Source of the DNA: Gammaproteobacteria bacterium
GTDB taxonomy: Bacteria; Pseudomonadota; Gammaproteobacteria; Steroidobacterales; Steroidobacteraceae
Direction: 5' to 3'
Length of the DNA: 64,000 nt
Assembly: GCA_018970145.1 (NCBI GenBank)
Contig: JAGWWY010000002.1
Span: forward strand, 1 to 64,000
Positions 26,818 to 36,500 of this stretch are shown here, piece after piece. The notes under the pieces were generated by a model that was given only the letters and a program-made list of their open reading frames with translations, searched no databases and was not told the DNA's origin. The position numbers were made by a program, and so were the translations under genes. Positions within the stretch are counted from its first letter, which is position 1, and the number at the start of each line of letters is the position of its first letter.

Positions 26818-27725
26818 CGGGCGGCTCCTTCGGTGTAGTGGCCCGCAGCGATTTCTGGCGCGAGCATCTCGGCCGTGCGCAGGGCGGCGGCGGTCATGAT
26901 GTCGAGGTTGCCGGCATATTTCGGTAAGTAGTCTCCGAGACCTTCGACCTCGAGATAAATCGAAACCCGATTGCCGTCGAACACCGGTCCGTTTTTCAGT
27001 GAGTAGCCCGGTACGTAGCGTTGCACCTCGGTGATCATGCGATGCACCGATTCGATGATCTGGGTTTGATCGGGTTCAGTCGCCGTGAGGCAGTGCACCG
27101 TGTCGCGCATGATCAACGGTGGTTCCGCAGGATTCAGGATAATGATCGCCTTGCCGCGTTTGGCACCGCCGACGATCTCGATTCCGCGCGCGGTGGTGCG
27201 GGTGAACTCGTCGATGTTCTTACGAGTTCCAGGTCCCGCAGAGCGCGACGAGACGGTCGCTACGATTTCCGCGTAATCAACTGGTTGAACTCGACTCACT
27301 GCCGCAACCATCGGAATCGTCGCCTGACCACCGCAGGTGACCATGTTCACGTTCATCTCACGTCGGCCGGCATGCTCGGCGAGATTCACCGGCGGAACGC
27401 AAAAGGGGCCGATCGCTGCGGGTGTGAGATCAATCACGACCACGCCGGCTTCGCGTAACTTGCGCGCGTTGTCGTGATGCACGTAGGCGGAGGTCGCATC
27501 AAATGCGATACGGATGTCGTCCTCGAGCAAGTGCGGCAGCAAGCTATCGACGCCTTGGTCGGTTGTTTTCAGTCCTCGGTCGCGCGCCTTGGCGAGTCCA
27601 TCGGAGGCGGGGTCGATTCCGACCATCCACACCGGGTTGATGTCGGTGCTTCTCAAAGCTTTCACCATGAGGTCGGTGCCGATATTGCCGGACCCGATTA
27701 GCGCGGCATTGATTTTCTTTCCCAT
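26814..27725 (-). CDS. mhpF: Acetaldehyde dehydrogenase (acylating)
   Basis: A 303-aa MhpF/BphJ/HsaG/TesF-type enzyme that turns acetaldehyde or propionaldehyde into its CoA ester with NAD. The N-terminal Rossmann motif is [11 protein letters not shown] and the nucleophilic cysteine is in [15 protein letters not shown]. The C-terminal part contains the aldolase-contact region. It is the first gene of the minus-strand operon and starts 58 bases from inverted repeat copy B. The ribosome-binding site is weak (ACGGGG). Confidence 0.95.
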   Translation of the reverse strand: MGKKINAALIGSGNIGTDLMVKALRSTDINPVWMVGIDPASDGLAKARDRGLKTTDQGVDSLLPHLLEDDIRIAFDATSAYVHHDNARKLREAGVVVIDLTPAAIGPFCVPPVNLAEHAGRREMNVNMVTCGGQATIPMVAAVSRVQPVDYAEIVATVSSRSAGPGTRKNIDEFTRTTARGIEIVGGAKRGKAIIILNPAEPPLIMRDTVHCLTATEPDQTQIIESVHRMITEVQRYVPGYSLKNGPVFDGNRVSIYLEVEGLGDYLPKYAGNLDIMTAAALRTAEMLAPEIAAGHYTEGAAR

Positions 27726-27783
27726 CGAAAAACCCCGTTAGAGATGCGAAACACACCGGTTTTTCCAGTCATTTTATTACCAA

Positions 27784-27813
27784 TTCGTAGAAATAAACGA
27801 CTATATTTACGAA
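27784..27813. promoter_or_regulatory. 30-bp inverted repeat, copy B (TTCGTA-N18-TACGAA)
   Basis: Perfect 6-bp outer arms TTCGTA (27784-27789) and TACGAA (27808-27813), 18 bases apart, in the AT-rich gap between the divergent aldolase/dehydrogenase and SnoaL/amidase operons. It ends 20 bases before the SnoaL start, so it would overlap that promoter or start region. It is a candidate shared operator for both directions. Confidence 0.78.
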
Positions 27814-27833
27814 AACAACGGTTTTACGGGGGC

Positions 27834-28466
27834 ATGACAATGAACCAGTCCGCTTCGGTCGAGTCCCGGCTCGATCGGCTCGAGTCCATCGAGGAAATTA
27901 GGCAGTTGGCTGCCCGTTACGGCTTGGCGCTCGATATGCGCGATGTCGATGCGCTGGCTGGCTTGTTCGTCGAGGACGTGAGGGTGGGGCGCGACAGCCG
28001 CGGGCGCCGCGCCCTGCGCGATTGGTTGGACGAGACGCTGCGCGTGCAGTTCACCGGTACCTCGCATCACATCGGTAATCACATCATCGAGTTCGAAGAT
28101 CCTGACCACGCCCGCGGCGTCGTCTACTCCAAGAACGAACATGAGACACCGACCGAGTGGGTCATCATGCAGATGATGTACGTCGACGATTACGAGCGCA
28201 GGGCAGGGCGCTGGTATTTCAAGCGTCGACTGCCACTTTATTGGTACGCCACCGATCTGAACAAGCCGCCGCTCGGAACCCAGAAAATGCGATGGCCTGA
28301 CGTCGAGCCCTACGATGGTGGTTATCACTCGCTGTTCCCGAGTTGGCAGGAGTTTTGGGAGCGCGGTGGCCCACCCGATGCCGACGTGCTCGAGCCCGCG
28401 CCGCTCGATGAGTTCATCAAGCGTCTACGTCGCGGCGCCGAGGCACCCCGTATCAAGGTTCGCTAG
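27834..28466 (+). CDS. SnoaL/NTF2-like protein
   Basis: A 210-aa protein whose N-terminal part (RLDRLESIEEIRQLAARYGLALDMRDVDALAGLF) is a clear SnoaL-like cone fold of the NTF2 superfamily. Such proteins are small isomerases, hydratases or binding partners, often in steroid and aromatic catabolism. The catalytic role cannot be fixed here. The ATG at 27834 follows a GGGGG stretch; ATG 27840 is an alternative. It is separated from the amidase by 13 bases, so they are co-transcribed. Confidence 0.8.
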   Translation: MTMNQSASVESRLDRLESIEEIRQLAARYGLALDMRDVDALAGLFVEDVRVGRDSRGRRALRDWLDETLRVQFTGTSHHIGNHIIEFEDPDHARGVVYSKNEHETPTEWVIMQMMYVDDYERRAGRWYFKRRLPLYWYATDLNKPPLGTQKMRWPDVEPYDGGYHSLFPSWQEFWERGGPPDADVLEPAPLDEFIKRLRRGAEAPRIKVR

Positions 28467-28479
28467 GGAGCTCCGTTCA

Positions 28480-30018
28480 ATGAGTGAAGACGTCACAAGA
28501 CGAGCGGTCCTTGGCGGGTTGGCCGCGAGTGCCGTCGCGGTCGGTGCTTCTGATGCGAGTTCCGCGACCAGCGGAGACGTCGTGCCACCTTGGGATGCGT
28601 TAGATGAGCTCGATGCAACGGGCCTAGCCGAGTCGATTCGCCGAGGCGATATCACTGCGCCCGAAATGCTCGATCGAACGATCGCACGGATCGAGTCGCG
28701 CAATCCCGTTATCAATGCGGTCAGCTTGCGCCACTTTGAGTTGGCCGCGGAGTCGTTGCGACAACTCGATCGACAAGCGCCTTTTTCCGGTGTGCCTTTT
28801 CTTCTCAAAGATTTATGGGTTGCGATGGCAGGGACCCGAGTCACTAACGGGAGTCGCTTTTTCGAGCAGCTGAGTTACGACCACGATGGCGAGCTCATTA
28901 AGCGTTTTCGACGTGCAGGGTTCGTGATCGTCGGCAAGGCGGCCAGTCCGGAGCTAGGTCTCACCACGACTACCGAGTCCGCGCTGCACGGCGCCGTCCG
29001 AAATCCGTGGCAACTCGATCGGGTCGCCGGTGGGTCCTCCGGCGGATCGGCGGCCGCGGTCAGCGCTGGCATGGTGCCGATTGCCCATGCGAGCGATGGT
29101 GGCGGATCGATTCGTATACCCGCGAGCTGTTGTGGTTTGGTCGGACTCAAAACCTCGCGCGGTCGTGTGCCGTTCCCGATCCAGCGTTTCCAAGGTTGGG
29201 GTGGCTTGAGCACGCATTTCGCCGTGACGCGCAGCGTTCGTGATGCCGCGCGTTTGCTTGATGTCGTGGCGGGGCCCGAGGCGGGCGCCTCGGTGTTGCA
29301 GCAACCGGCGGCGGGGCTGTTCATGCGAGCCATCGAATCCTCACCGCGGCCGCTCAAAATCGCTCGGCTGCCGGCACCGTTCTCCGGTGGGGCGGTTGAC
29401 CCTGAGTGTGAGCGTGCAGTCGATGCCGTGGCGGCACTGTGTCGACAACTTGGGCACCGCGTTGAAGTGGCAACGCCGGTCATTGACTACAAGGGCTACA
29501 CCGCAGCCTTCGGCACCATCATCGCTGTGCAGACACTCGCGGCGTTGCGTGAGCGCGAACGTCAAATGGGTCGGGCTTGCACCGAGGCGGATGTAGAGCC
29601 GGTCACATGGCTTATCGCGCAGTCCGGACAGAGGATAGACGGATTGACCTTTGCTGCCGCTGAGACGACGCTCGATGAGGCTGCGCGCCAGTCTGCTGAC
29701 TTTTTCAAGGATTGGGATCTGTTGTTGTCGCCAACGTTGGCACAGCCTCCGGTGGAGCTCGGCAAACTCGGTTTGTCGCCGACGAATTTCGCGCAATACG
29801 CCGCAGACGTGACCGCGTTCTCGCCCTACACCTCGTTGGCGAACGTCACCGGTCAGCCGTCGATTTCGTTACCGCTGGGTTGGTCGCGCAGTGGTTTGCC
29901 ACTCGGGGTGATGTTCACGGCGCGATTTGCCGACGAGACGACCCTGTTGTCGTTGTCCCAAACGCTCGAGCGTGAGCTTCCCTGGGGCGACCGCAGACCG
30001 AGCTTTAGGGCGAGTTGA
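28480..30018 (+). CDS. Amidase-signature family amidase, Tat-exported
   Basis: A 512-aa amidase-signature hydrolase. The Ser-cisSer-Lys triad is K110 (PFLLKDLWV), S186 (GGSSGGSAA) and S210 (DGGGSIRIPAS). The N-terminus has a twin-arginine pair before a hydrophobic stretch (RRAVLGGLAASAVAVGA), so the folded enzyme is probably exported through Tat. It hydrolyses an amide or possibly an ester or conjugate; cleavage of amidated (for example amino-acid-conjugated) sterol acids would suit the context but is inference. The ATG at 28480 lies 9 bases after GGGAG. Its tail overlaps the tail of the opposing gene by 14 bases. Confidence 0.9.
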   Translation: MSEDVTRRAVLGGLAASAVAVGASDASSATSGDVVPPWDALDELDATGLAESIRRGDITAPEMLDRTIARIESRNPVINAVSLRHFELAAESLRQLDRQAPFSGVPFLLKDLWVAMAGTRVTNGSRFFEQLSYDHDGELIKRFRRAGFVIVGKAASPELGLTTTTESALHGAVRNPWQLDRVAGGSSGGSAAAVSAGMVPIAHASDGGGSIRIPASCCGLVGLKTSRGRVPFPIQRFQGWGGLSTHFAVTRSVRDAARLLDVVAGPEAGASVLQQPAAGLFMRAIESSPRPLKIARLPAPFSGGAVDPECERAVDAVAALCRQLGHRVEVATPVIDYKGYTAAFGTIIAVQTLAALRERERQMGRACTEADVEPVTWLIAQSGQRIDGLTFAAAETTLDEAARQSADFFKDWDLLLSPTLAQPPVELGKLGLSPTNFAQYAADVTAFSPYTSLANVTGQPSISLPLGWSRSGLPLGVMFTARFADETTLLSLSQTLERELPWGDRRPSFRAS

Positions 30019-31417
30019 GACCATCAAGCTGCTGACGCAGCGTCACGACATGCTCCACGTATTCGATCGCTTCCTGCGTGGGAATCACGGTGGTCTCCAG
30101 TCGGTGTAGCCAGACCCGGCTCGCAAGTTGCAGGACATCTTTGTTGCCGGGGTTGGCTAACCACGCCAGGTCGGCCAAATGGCAGGCCATCACGATGTCC
30201 GTGATGCGCAGCGTTTCGATACGTTGAATGAATTTCTCGAGGCCGCCGGCAAGGTCGATGATCTCGCGCGCTTGACGTTGACGACTCGCGGGGGACCACT
30301 CGGACGGTAGTTCGTTCCACCAGCCGGAGTATTCTTGGACCACGGTACGAGAGATATCAGCCGGTGTGCTGTAGAGCTCTGCTGCATCGGGATTACCGTC
30401 GAAATCTTTGGGTAGACCGACTGTTGCCGCGACATCGTACTTTCGGATACCACTATTGAGTGCTGCTAAACTTTGCTCAGAGATTGTTTGAAGCATGCGA
30501 GCTTGGCCGCCCAGTCGTTTTGAAATTTCCGAATAGCCAACCAAGGCAGGTCCATGCATGGGAAGGGCGAGTTCCGGCTCTGCATCGACCATGGCGCGCA
30601 GCGCCTTTGACCACGACTCCACATAGCGCTGTCGACGCTTACCATTACCGGCATTGGGCAGGAACGGCTGGAAATAATCGGCAATCACGACGGCCTTGCG
30701 AGTGGGCACCGATACCCACAGTTGGTCGACCGTCTCCCCGGGAGCGTGTTGCAGAATGAATCGATCATCACCGATTGCGAGTTCGAGCCGGTCGTGGAAT
30801 GTGCGGGTCGGCATGACGAGTTCAGTCGTGCTCTTCGGGAAATCCTCCAAACGCTGGTTATTCAGTCGCGAAGTGAATTCACGGCTGCGAATGTCTCGCT
30901 TGACCTCGTCCTCGAGTAGATCGGTAGCGATGATCTGCGGTTTTTCACCAGCCTCGAGCAATGCCCAAGCGCCTAACATATGATCAATATGGTGGTGGGT
31001 GTAGATGATGGTGTGCACGGGTTTATCGCTAATCGAGCGAATCGCAGCGAGCAGTGCCGGACCGGCAGGCGCATAGGCGGTATCGACGAGAACGAGTCCT
31101 TCGCGCGTCTCGAATACGGCCACGTTGACCCATGGGAATCGCAGTAGCCAGACGCCGTCGCCGTGCTTTTCGATCGTCGCGAGGTTTTTCGCGTCTGCGA
31201 GTGCAGCGTCGTCCGTGCGGCTGTACATCCGATTGGCCACCGCGATCGACATCGCGTTACCGAACCCTTGCACTCGACCCACGGCTTTTCGCAAGAACGG
31301 ATTCTCTTGATACACCGCTGCGCGGGCGACCGTTCGTTCGTCGTGTGGTTCGTTGGCGAGCAACACCGAGCAATGCAGGATGGTGGTCGCAACGAGGCAA
31401 GCGTTCAGGAGTTTCAT
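30005..31417 (-). CDS. Exported MBL-fold alkylsulfatase-like hydrolase
   Basis: A 470-aa metallo-beta-lactamase-fold protein with an N-terminal signal (hydrophobic residues 4-20, ending LANEP). The metal motif is YTHHHIDH, with later HAPGETVDQ and ALPMHGP. The C-terminal region EYSGWWNELPSEWSPA resembles the dimerisation domain of SdsA1/BDS1 secondary alkylsulfatases. It would cleave sulfate esters in the periplasm, without formylglycine. The SCP2-like third domain of full alkylsulfatases (over 600 aa) is absent or short, so the substrate may differ. It is the last gene of the long minus-strand operon, overlapping the upstream gene by 4 bases. Confidence 0.75.
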   Translation of the reverse strand: MKLLNACLVATTILHCSVLLANEPHDERTVARAAVYQENPFLRKAVGRVQGFGNAMSIAVANRMYSRTDDAALADAKNLATIEKHGDGVWLLRFPWVNVAVFETREGLVLVDTAYAPAGPALLAAIRSISDKPVHTIIYTHHHIDHMLGAWALLEAGEKPQIIATDLLEDEVKRDIRSREFTSRLNNQRLEDFPKSTTELVMPTRTFHDRLELAIGDDRFILQHAPGETVDQLWVSVPTRKAVVIADYFQPFLPNAGNGKRRQRYVESWSKALRAMVDAEPELALPMHGPALVGYSEISKRLGGQARMLQTISEQSLAALNSGIRKYDVAATVGLPKDFDGNPDAAELYSTPADISRTVVQEYSGWWNELPSEWSPASRQRQAREIIDLAGGLEKFIQRIETLRITDIVMACHLADLAWLANPGNKDVLQLASRVWLHRLETTVIPTQEAIEYVEHVVTLRQQLDGLNSP

Positions 31418-32493
31418 GGCGCCCTTTTGTGCGCGGGGTAGTCGACATATCCGGTGGCGCCCGGCGAGTAGAGTGTCTTGCGATCAAAGCGGGCGAGTTC
31501 AAATTCGCCGGCGATCCGCTCGACGAGATCAGGATTGGCGATGTAGTGCCGGCCGAAGGACACGGCGTCACCGATCTTTGCCTCAATCGCTGCTGCTGCT
31601 GCTGCGGGCTGGAAGCCGTCGTTGATGATCACGGCGCCGTCATGGTGGCGACGCGCCAACGCGAAGGCGTCTATTGATTTGTCGGGCGAGGCGATCACGT
31701 GCACCCAGCCGCAGCGCAAAGGCCTGATTGCCTGGAGCAAGGTCGTATGCGTTTCGAGAGGGTTGAAATCGAGCACATCGTTGAACGGATTGGCCGGGCA
31801 AATCCGCAGGCCTACGCGACCGGCGCCAATACGGGCCGCGAGTGATTCCATAACTTCGACTACGAAACGGACTCGACCTGCTGCGCTACCGCCATAGTTA
31901 TCGGTACGCAGGTTGGTGTTGTGGGCCATGAACTGCATGGGCAGGTAGCCGCTCGTGCAATGCAACTCGACGCCGTCGAAACCGGCTGCTTTGGCCATCG
32001 CGGCTGATTCGGCGTATTCGTTTATCACGGCAGATATGCCGGCAGCCGAGAGTGCCTCGGGCGTATCGCAGGGCTGCATTCCCGCTGTGTCGGTGAACAT
32101 CTCGATGTTGGCTTTGATCGCGCAGGGCGCAACCGTTCTCGCGCCCGCCGCCTTGTTGTGGTGCGAGCTGATACGGCCGACATGCATCAGTTGTGCGACG
32201 ATCCGTCCGCCGCGCGTGTGTACGGCATCAGTTACTCGGCGCCATGCCGCGACCTGTTGTTCATTGTGCAGTCCCGGCGTGCGCGCATACCCTTTGCCAT
32301 GTACCGAGGGTTGAACGCCTTCACTGAAGATGAGTCCCGCGCTCGCACGCTGTGCGTAATACTCGACGTGCAGATCGGTGGGACAGTCGTTGGCATCGGC
32401 TCGACTGCGAGTCATCGGTGCCATGAAAATGCGGTTCTGGCAAGCGATCTCGCCCACCTGTACCGACTCAAAGAGCGCCTTCATCGAGTTCAT
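31414..32493 (-). CDS. NADH:flavin oxidoreductase, old yellow enzyme family
   Basis: A 359-aa FMN TIM-barrel ene-reductase (NemA/12-oxophytodienoate reductase type). Motifs include NRIFMAPMTRSRA, VAQLMHVGRISSH, GFDGVELHCTSGYL and FMAHNTNLRTDNYGG. The usual active-site HxxN/HxxH pair is not cleanly present, as the segment reads ELHCTSGYL with H followed by CTS. The frame opens at a TTG (32502), but the ATG at 32493 overlaps the SDR stop by 4 bases. It may reduce an alpha,beta-unsaturated ketone, as in 3-oxo-4-ene steroids; this is inference. Confidence 0.9.
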   Translation of the reverse strand: MNSMKALFESVQVGEIACQNRIFMAPMTRSRADANDCPTDLHVEYYAQRASAGLIFSEGVQPSVHGKGYARTPGLHNEQQVAAWRRVTDAVHTRGGRIVAQLMHVGRISSHHNKAAGARTVAPCAIKANIEMFTDTAGMQPCDTPEALSAAGISAVINEYAESAAMAKAAGFDGVELHCTSGYLPMQFMAHNTNLRTDNYGGSAAGRVRFVVEVMESLAARIGAGRVGLRICPANPFNDVLDFNPLETHTTLLQAIRPLRCGWVHVIASPDKSIDAFALARRHHDGAVIINDGFQPAAAAAAIEAKIGDAVSFGRHYIANPDLVERIAGEFELARFDRKTLYSPGATGYVDYPAHKRAP

Positions 32494-33263
32494 AGCGGCC
32501 AAACCGTTGCTTCGGCGCCACCGTCGAGCTCTAAGATTTTACCGGTCATCCAAGACGACGCGGGCGAAGCCAAAAATAGCGCGGCAGCTGCGATGTCTTC
32601 GACGGTCCCGAGTCTCGCGAGCGGCGTCCGCTTTTCCATCGCGGTGCGAACCTCCTCGGTGAGGAATTTCGCGAGCGCATCGGTGACGACGGGGCCAGGT
32701 GCGATGGCATTGACCCGGATGCTCGGCGCGAAATCTTGGGCCAGCAAGCGGGTCAATTGCGTGAGTGCCGCCTTTGCGGTCCCATAGTTCGAGAAGCTGC
32801 GCTGCGCGTAGCGGGCCGCAGCCGAGGTGATGTTGATGATGCTCCCGGCCTCCGAGCGACGCAGGTGCGGTACCGCAAGCCGCGTAACCGCAAATGCCGG
32901 CACGACATTCCACTCGAGTGCTTTCAGAAACTGCTCCGGCGTCGTATGCAATGGATCATTGGGCCCCGCGCCACCCGCATTGTTGACCAGCACATCAAGG
33001 CGGCCCAGTTCGCCGACCGCCGTTTCGAGGGCCTGCGACAAAGCTTCGCCATTAGCGACATCGCAGGGCAGCACGATGGCTTTGCGATCGAGGCGCGCTA
33101 CCGCCGCAGCGACATCGTCGAGGTCACTGCGTGTTCGTGACAGCAGCGCGACGTTCGCGCCGGCTGCCGCAAAGGCCAGCGCGATACCACGACCGATGCC
33201 GCGACCGGCGCCTGTGATCAGCGCGGCCTTGCCGTCTAGCCGGAAGTGTGTGGTCCAATCCAT
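32490..33263 (-). CDS. SDR-family oxidoreductase
   Basis: A 257-aa classical SDR with TGAGRGIGRGIA, NNAGG and the catalytic YGTAK preceded by NITSAAA. It lies 6 bases downstream of the TonB receptor gene and overlaps the old yellow enzyme gene, so it is read in the same operon. One of eight SDRs in the window; the substrate cannot be told from the motifs. Confidence 0.88.
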   Translation of the reverse strand: MDWTTHFRLDGKAALITGAGRGIGRGIALAFAAAGANVALLSRTRSDLDDVAAAVARLDRKAIVLPCDVANGEALSQALETAVGELGRLDVLVNNAGGAGPNDPLHTTPEQFLKALEWNVVPAFAVTRLAVPHLRRSEAGSIINITSAAARYAQRSFSNYGTAKAALTQLTRLLAQDFAPSIRVNAIAPGPVVTDALAKFLTEEVRTAMEKRTPLARLGTVEDIAAAALFLASPASSWMTGKILELDGGAEATVWPL

Positions 33264-33269
33264 CCCGGC

Positions 33270-35534
33270 TTACCAGCGCGCAGCGACTTCGATGCCGTAG
33301 GTGCGGGGCATGCCGAAATACGCTTGTGTCAGATTGCCGAAACCGGGGCCGAAATCGATCATGTTTTGGATGTATTCTTTGTCGAACAGATTTTTCGACC
33401 AAATCGCCAGATCAAGCTCGTTACCGCCGAAGCGGATACCGTCGAACGACAAGCGCGCATTGACCACGCTGTAGGACGGGACGCGCGTGTCATTGGCCAG
33501 GGCCGAGCCAACCGATGCCGGATCGCGTGCGGCGTCGACGACGATCGGATAGGGATACAGCGTGTAGTCGTCCATGCGGGTCGCGTCGATCAGCAAACGG
33601 GTCTCGGCACCCATGACGGTGCCAAGCGCTGCATCGAGCGAGATGCCGAGCGTCATCTCGGGCAGGTGCGGCAGCGAACGGTTGAAGGCGACATCGACGC
33701 CGCGATCGATGTAACGATCGAACTCTCCGTCCATCTTGCCGAGTGAGAACTGTAAGCGCGTGCCCTGCACGAACTGCCAACCGAGTTCGAGCTCGAGGCC
33801 TTTAACATTCGCTTCACCCGCATTCTTGATGGACGAGTTGGCGGCGCCTTTGGCCTCAAAGATCGACAGCTGCATCTCCTTCGAGTTGTTGTTGAACAGC
33901 GCCACGTTGGCATAGCCACGATTGCCGGCGAACAGCCATTTCGCACCGACTTCCGTCGACTCCAGCGTCTCCGGGAGGTAGGGCGTTTGCGCCTGAGCGA
34001 TGTTGACGGGGATCGGATTGGACGGATCACCGGCCTCACCGTTGAAGCCACCGCTCTTGAAGCCTTCCGCATACTTAACGTAGGCCGAGACAGTGTCGTT
34101 CGGCTTCCAAGCCAAGATGGCGAGCGGCGTCGTATCGCTGAAACTCGTCTTCGCGCGCGTGCCGCAGGGTACGTAATCAAAGATACCGACGAGGCCTGCG
34201 CAACGATCGATGGTCTTCTCCTCGTCGGTGTAACGTAAACCTGTCGTGACGGACCACTGTTCGTTGATCGCGTAATCGAGTTGACCGAACACCGCTTTGG
34301 CTTTGGTCGTGAATCCGTACTGCGACTTGAATCGGACGCCTGCACCGGGCCCGAATTCCATGAAGAAGGCCTGCGGGTTATCGGTGAAACCATCGTCCTC
34401 GAAGTAGTACAAACCGGCGACGTAAGAGAGATTTCCGGCGTTACCGATCCACTGTATTTCCTGCGAGCTCGAGTCGTAATCCGACAAGCGTTGCGTGTGG
34501 GCGATGTCGAGCGGCGAGCCGTCGAGATCTAAACCGTCTTCCCAAGTGAGTTGTCGTTGCGCGGTGATCGACTTCAACGTATTCGATTCGTTCAGACGCC
34601 ACTCGAGTGTCAAGGAGTGTCCCTGCGTGCGCGATCGTTCGAACGACGGGCCATCTACCGTCGCTTTATCTTGGCGACTCGTCGACACGTACGGACTGAG
34701 GAAAGGCAACAACGATCGGTACAACTGCGAGTGCGAGGCGTTTTGATCGATGTCGTTGTAATCGCCGCGATATGTCAAGTCGACCGAGTCGCCAAGCGGC
34801 ATATCGATCGCGAGGCGAGCACTGTTGTTGTCGACGTTGTTGAGCTCGCTCGTCGAGGCCTTGCGACCCGGCGGAGTGGGGTAATTACTCGTCGAATTGT
34901 CGATCCACCCGTCGCGCTGCTGTGTGCCGAGCGCTAGATTGACCTTAGCGTTTCCAATGGCTGGCAAGTCGAGCGAGAGACGTCCGTTGAGTGTCGAGAA
35001 GTTACCGACTTGCAGCGAGGCGGTACCCGACGCTTCGCCACTCGGCTTGCGGGTGATGATATTGAAGGCGCCCGCGAGCGTGTTCCGTCCCCATAAGGTT
35101 CCCTGCGGTCCGCGCAGAACCTCGATGCGATCGATCTCGACTAAATCGAACAGCGCACCTTGAGTCTTACCGACGTAGACGCCATCGACGTAGATGCCGA
35201 CCGCCGGATCCCACGTGAGCGCCGGGTTCGCGGTCACGCTACCTCGGATCGCGAGCTGTGCGGCCGTGCTGTTGCCCGGTGTGGGGCTGATTTGCAGATT
35301 GGGTGCGAACCCCTCGAGACCTTGCACATCGGTGATTCCACGCCGCTCGAGCGCGCTGCCACCGAGCGCCGTGATGGCGATCGGCACGTCGACCAAGCGT
35401 TGTTCGCGCCGCTGCGCCGTGACCACGATCTCCTCTAGACCGGGATCGCTTTGGGCTGTGCTCACACCGCTCAAACTGGCGGATACGACGGCAGCCACGA
35501 AACACCAAATTCGGACCTTAGCATTGGACGTCAT
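33270..35534 (-). CDS. TonB-dependent outer-membrane receptor
   Basis: A 754-aa receptor. The ATG at 35534 has an AGGAG site 7 bases upstream and gives a signal peptide (hydrophobic residues 9-23, then STAQS). A TonB-box-like GLEEIVVTAQRR follows, then the plug (VPIAITALGG, RGPQGTLWGRNTLAGAFNIIT) and a C-terminal barrel ending in an aromatic residue (VAARW). The family imports siderophores but also many non-iron substrates in degraders. Its position among SDR, ene-reductase and alkylsulfatase genes suggests uptake of the degraded compound. Confidence 0.93.
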   Translation of the reverse strand: MTSNAKVRIWCFVAAVVSASLSGVSTAQSDPGLEEIVVTAQRREQRLVDVPIAITALGGSALERRGITDVQGLEGFAPNLQISPTPGNSTAAQLAIRGSVTANPALTWDPAVGIYVDGVYVGKTQGALFDLVEIDRIEVLRGPQGTLWGRNTLAGAFNIITRKPSGEASGTASLQVGNFSTLNGRLSLDLPAIGNAKVNLALGTQQRDGWIDNSTSNYPTPPGRKASTSELNNVDNNSARLAIDMPLGDSVDLTYRGDYNDIDQNASHSQLYRSLLPFLSPYVSTSRQDKATVDGPSFERSRTQGHSLTLEWRLNESNTLKSITAQRQLTWEDGLDLDGSPLDIAHTQRLSDYDSSSQEIQWIGNAGNLSYVAGLYYFEDDGFTDNPQAFFMEFGPGAGVRFKSQYGFTTKAKAVFGQLDYAINEQWSVTTGLRYTDEEKTIDRCAGLVGIFDYVPCGTRAKTSFSDTTPLAILAWKPNDTVSAYVKYAEGFKSGGFNGEAGDPSNPIPVNIAQAQTPYLPETLESTEVGAKWLFAGNRGYANVALFNNNSKEMQLSIFEAKGAANSSIKNAGEANVKGLELELGWQFVQGTRLQFSLGKMDGEFDRYIDRGVDVAFNRSLPHLPEMTLGISLDAALGTVMGAETRLLIDATRMDDYTLYPYPIVVDAARDPASVGSALANDTRVPSYSVVNARLSFDGIRFGGNELDLAIWSKNLFDKEYIQNMIDFGPGFGNLTQAYFGMPRTYGIEVAARW

Positions 35535-35592
35535 GATCAATCTCCTAAGAAAGGAAGACAGGCGCAACGGTTAGGGATGAGAACGCTCGCGA

Positions 35593-36420
35593 TCAGAAGA
35601 AATACGAACCGCCGTTGGCGACCAGCACACTGCCAGTCACGTAGGACGCTTCGTCACTCGCCAGAAAGCGCACTGCGGCTGCCACCTCGGAAGGTTTTGC
35701 CAAACGGCCGAGGGGAATCGCTTTCTCGAGGCTGCTGATCCATTCATCTGGGATGGAACGCATCAGCGGCGTATCGGTCGGACCAGGCGCGACAGCATTG
35801 ATGCGGATGCCTCGCGAGGCGACTTCACGGGCGAGGGCACGAGTCATGCCGACGAGTGCCGCTTTGCTCGTGACGTAGTGCAGAGGGCCCTCGCCGGATT
35901 GCACCGCCGTTGAAGCGATGTTGATGATCGATCCGCGGATGTCGTGAGCGGCCATGATACGGAGGGCTTCACGCGTGCAATAGAACGCGCCATCGAGATT
36001 GACGGCCATCACGGCTCGCCAGCCTTCGTCCTCCATGTAGATCGCTTGTTCGACATGGGTCTTCGGAGTCTCGCCACGGGCGATCTCGGCGTTTTTCTCC
36101 GCCATCAATTCGTACATTTTCGCACTGCCGTCGTTCGGGCCCGTGCCGGTCCCCGCGTTGTTGACGAGGATGTCGAGTCTGCCGAAGGCGGTAGCGGTTT
36201 TGGCGAACGATTCTTTGACTGCAGCGCTGTCGGCGACGTTGGCTGTCAATGCGAGATGTCGCGACGGCTCGGGCAGCAAGGCGAGAGTGGCGTCCGCCGC
36301 TTCTTGTTTCAGATCGACGACGGCAACACGTGCACCAGCCTCGGCGAGCGCCAACGCGCAGGCTCGGCCAATACCTTGTCCCGCGCCGGTAACCAACGCT
36401 GCTTTACCTTCAAGACTCAT
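35593..36420 (-). CDS. SDR-family oxidoreductase
   Basis: A 275-aa SDR with TGAGQGIGRACA, NNAG, an IASTAVQ serine segment and YVTSK. The region between NNAG and the serine (about residues 90-135) is longer than usual, with an inserted charged stretch (SAKMYELMAEKNAEIARGE). C-terminal GGSYFF is typical of the family. It is co-directional with the SDR upstream (80-base gap) and the TonB receptor downstream (58-base gap). Confidence 0.88.
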   Translation of the reverse strand: MSLEGKAALVTGAGQGIGRACALALAEAGARVAVVDLKQEAADATLALLPEPSRHLALTANVADSAAVKESFAKTATAFGRLDILVNNAGTGTGPNDGSAKMYELMAEKNAEIARGETPKTHVEQAIYMEDEGWRAVMAVNLDGAFYCTREALRIMAAHDIRGSIINIASTAVQSGEGPLHYVTSKAALVGMTRALAREVASRGIRINAVAPGPTDTPLMRSIPDEWISSLEKAIPLGRLAKPSEVAAAVRFLASDEASYVTGSVLVANGGSYFF

Positions 36421-36500
36421 GGTCCACCTCGGGTTCGTTCTTGGGATTTATTTGAGTACGTGCGACGCGCGTAGAGCTGCTGATCGCGGTGTTCGCGGTA

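Noticed and set aside
31586..31606. CTG/GCT trinucleotide run as a functional repeat
   Set aside because: It lies within the old yellow enzyme gene and simply encodes a short alanine run; no sign of a regulatory or variable repeat.
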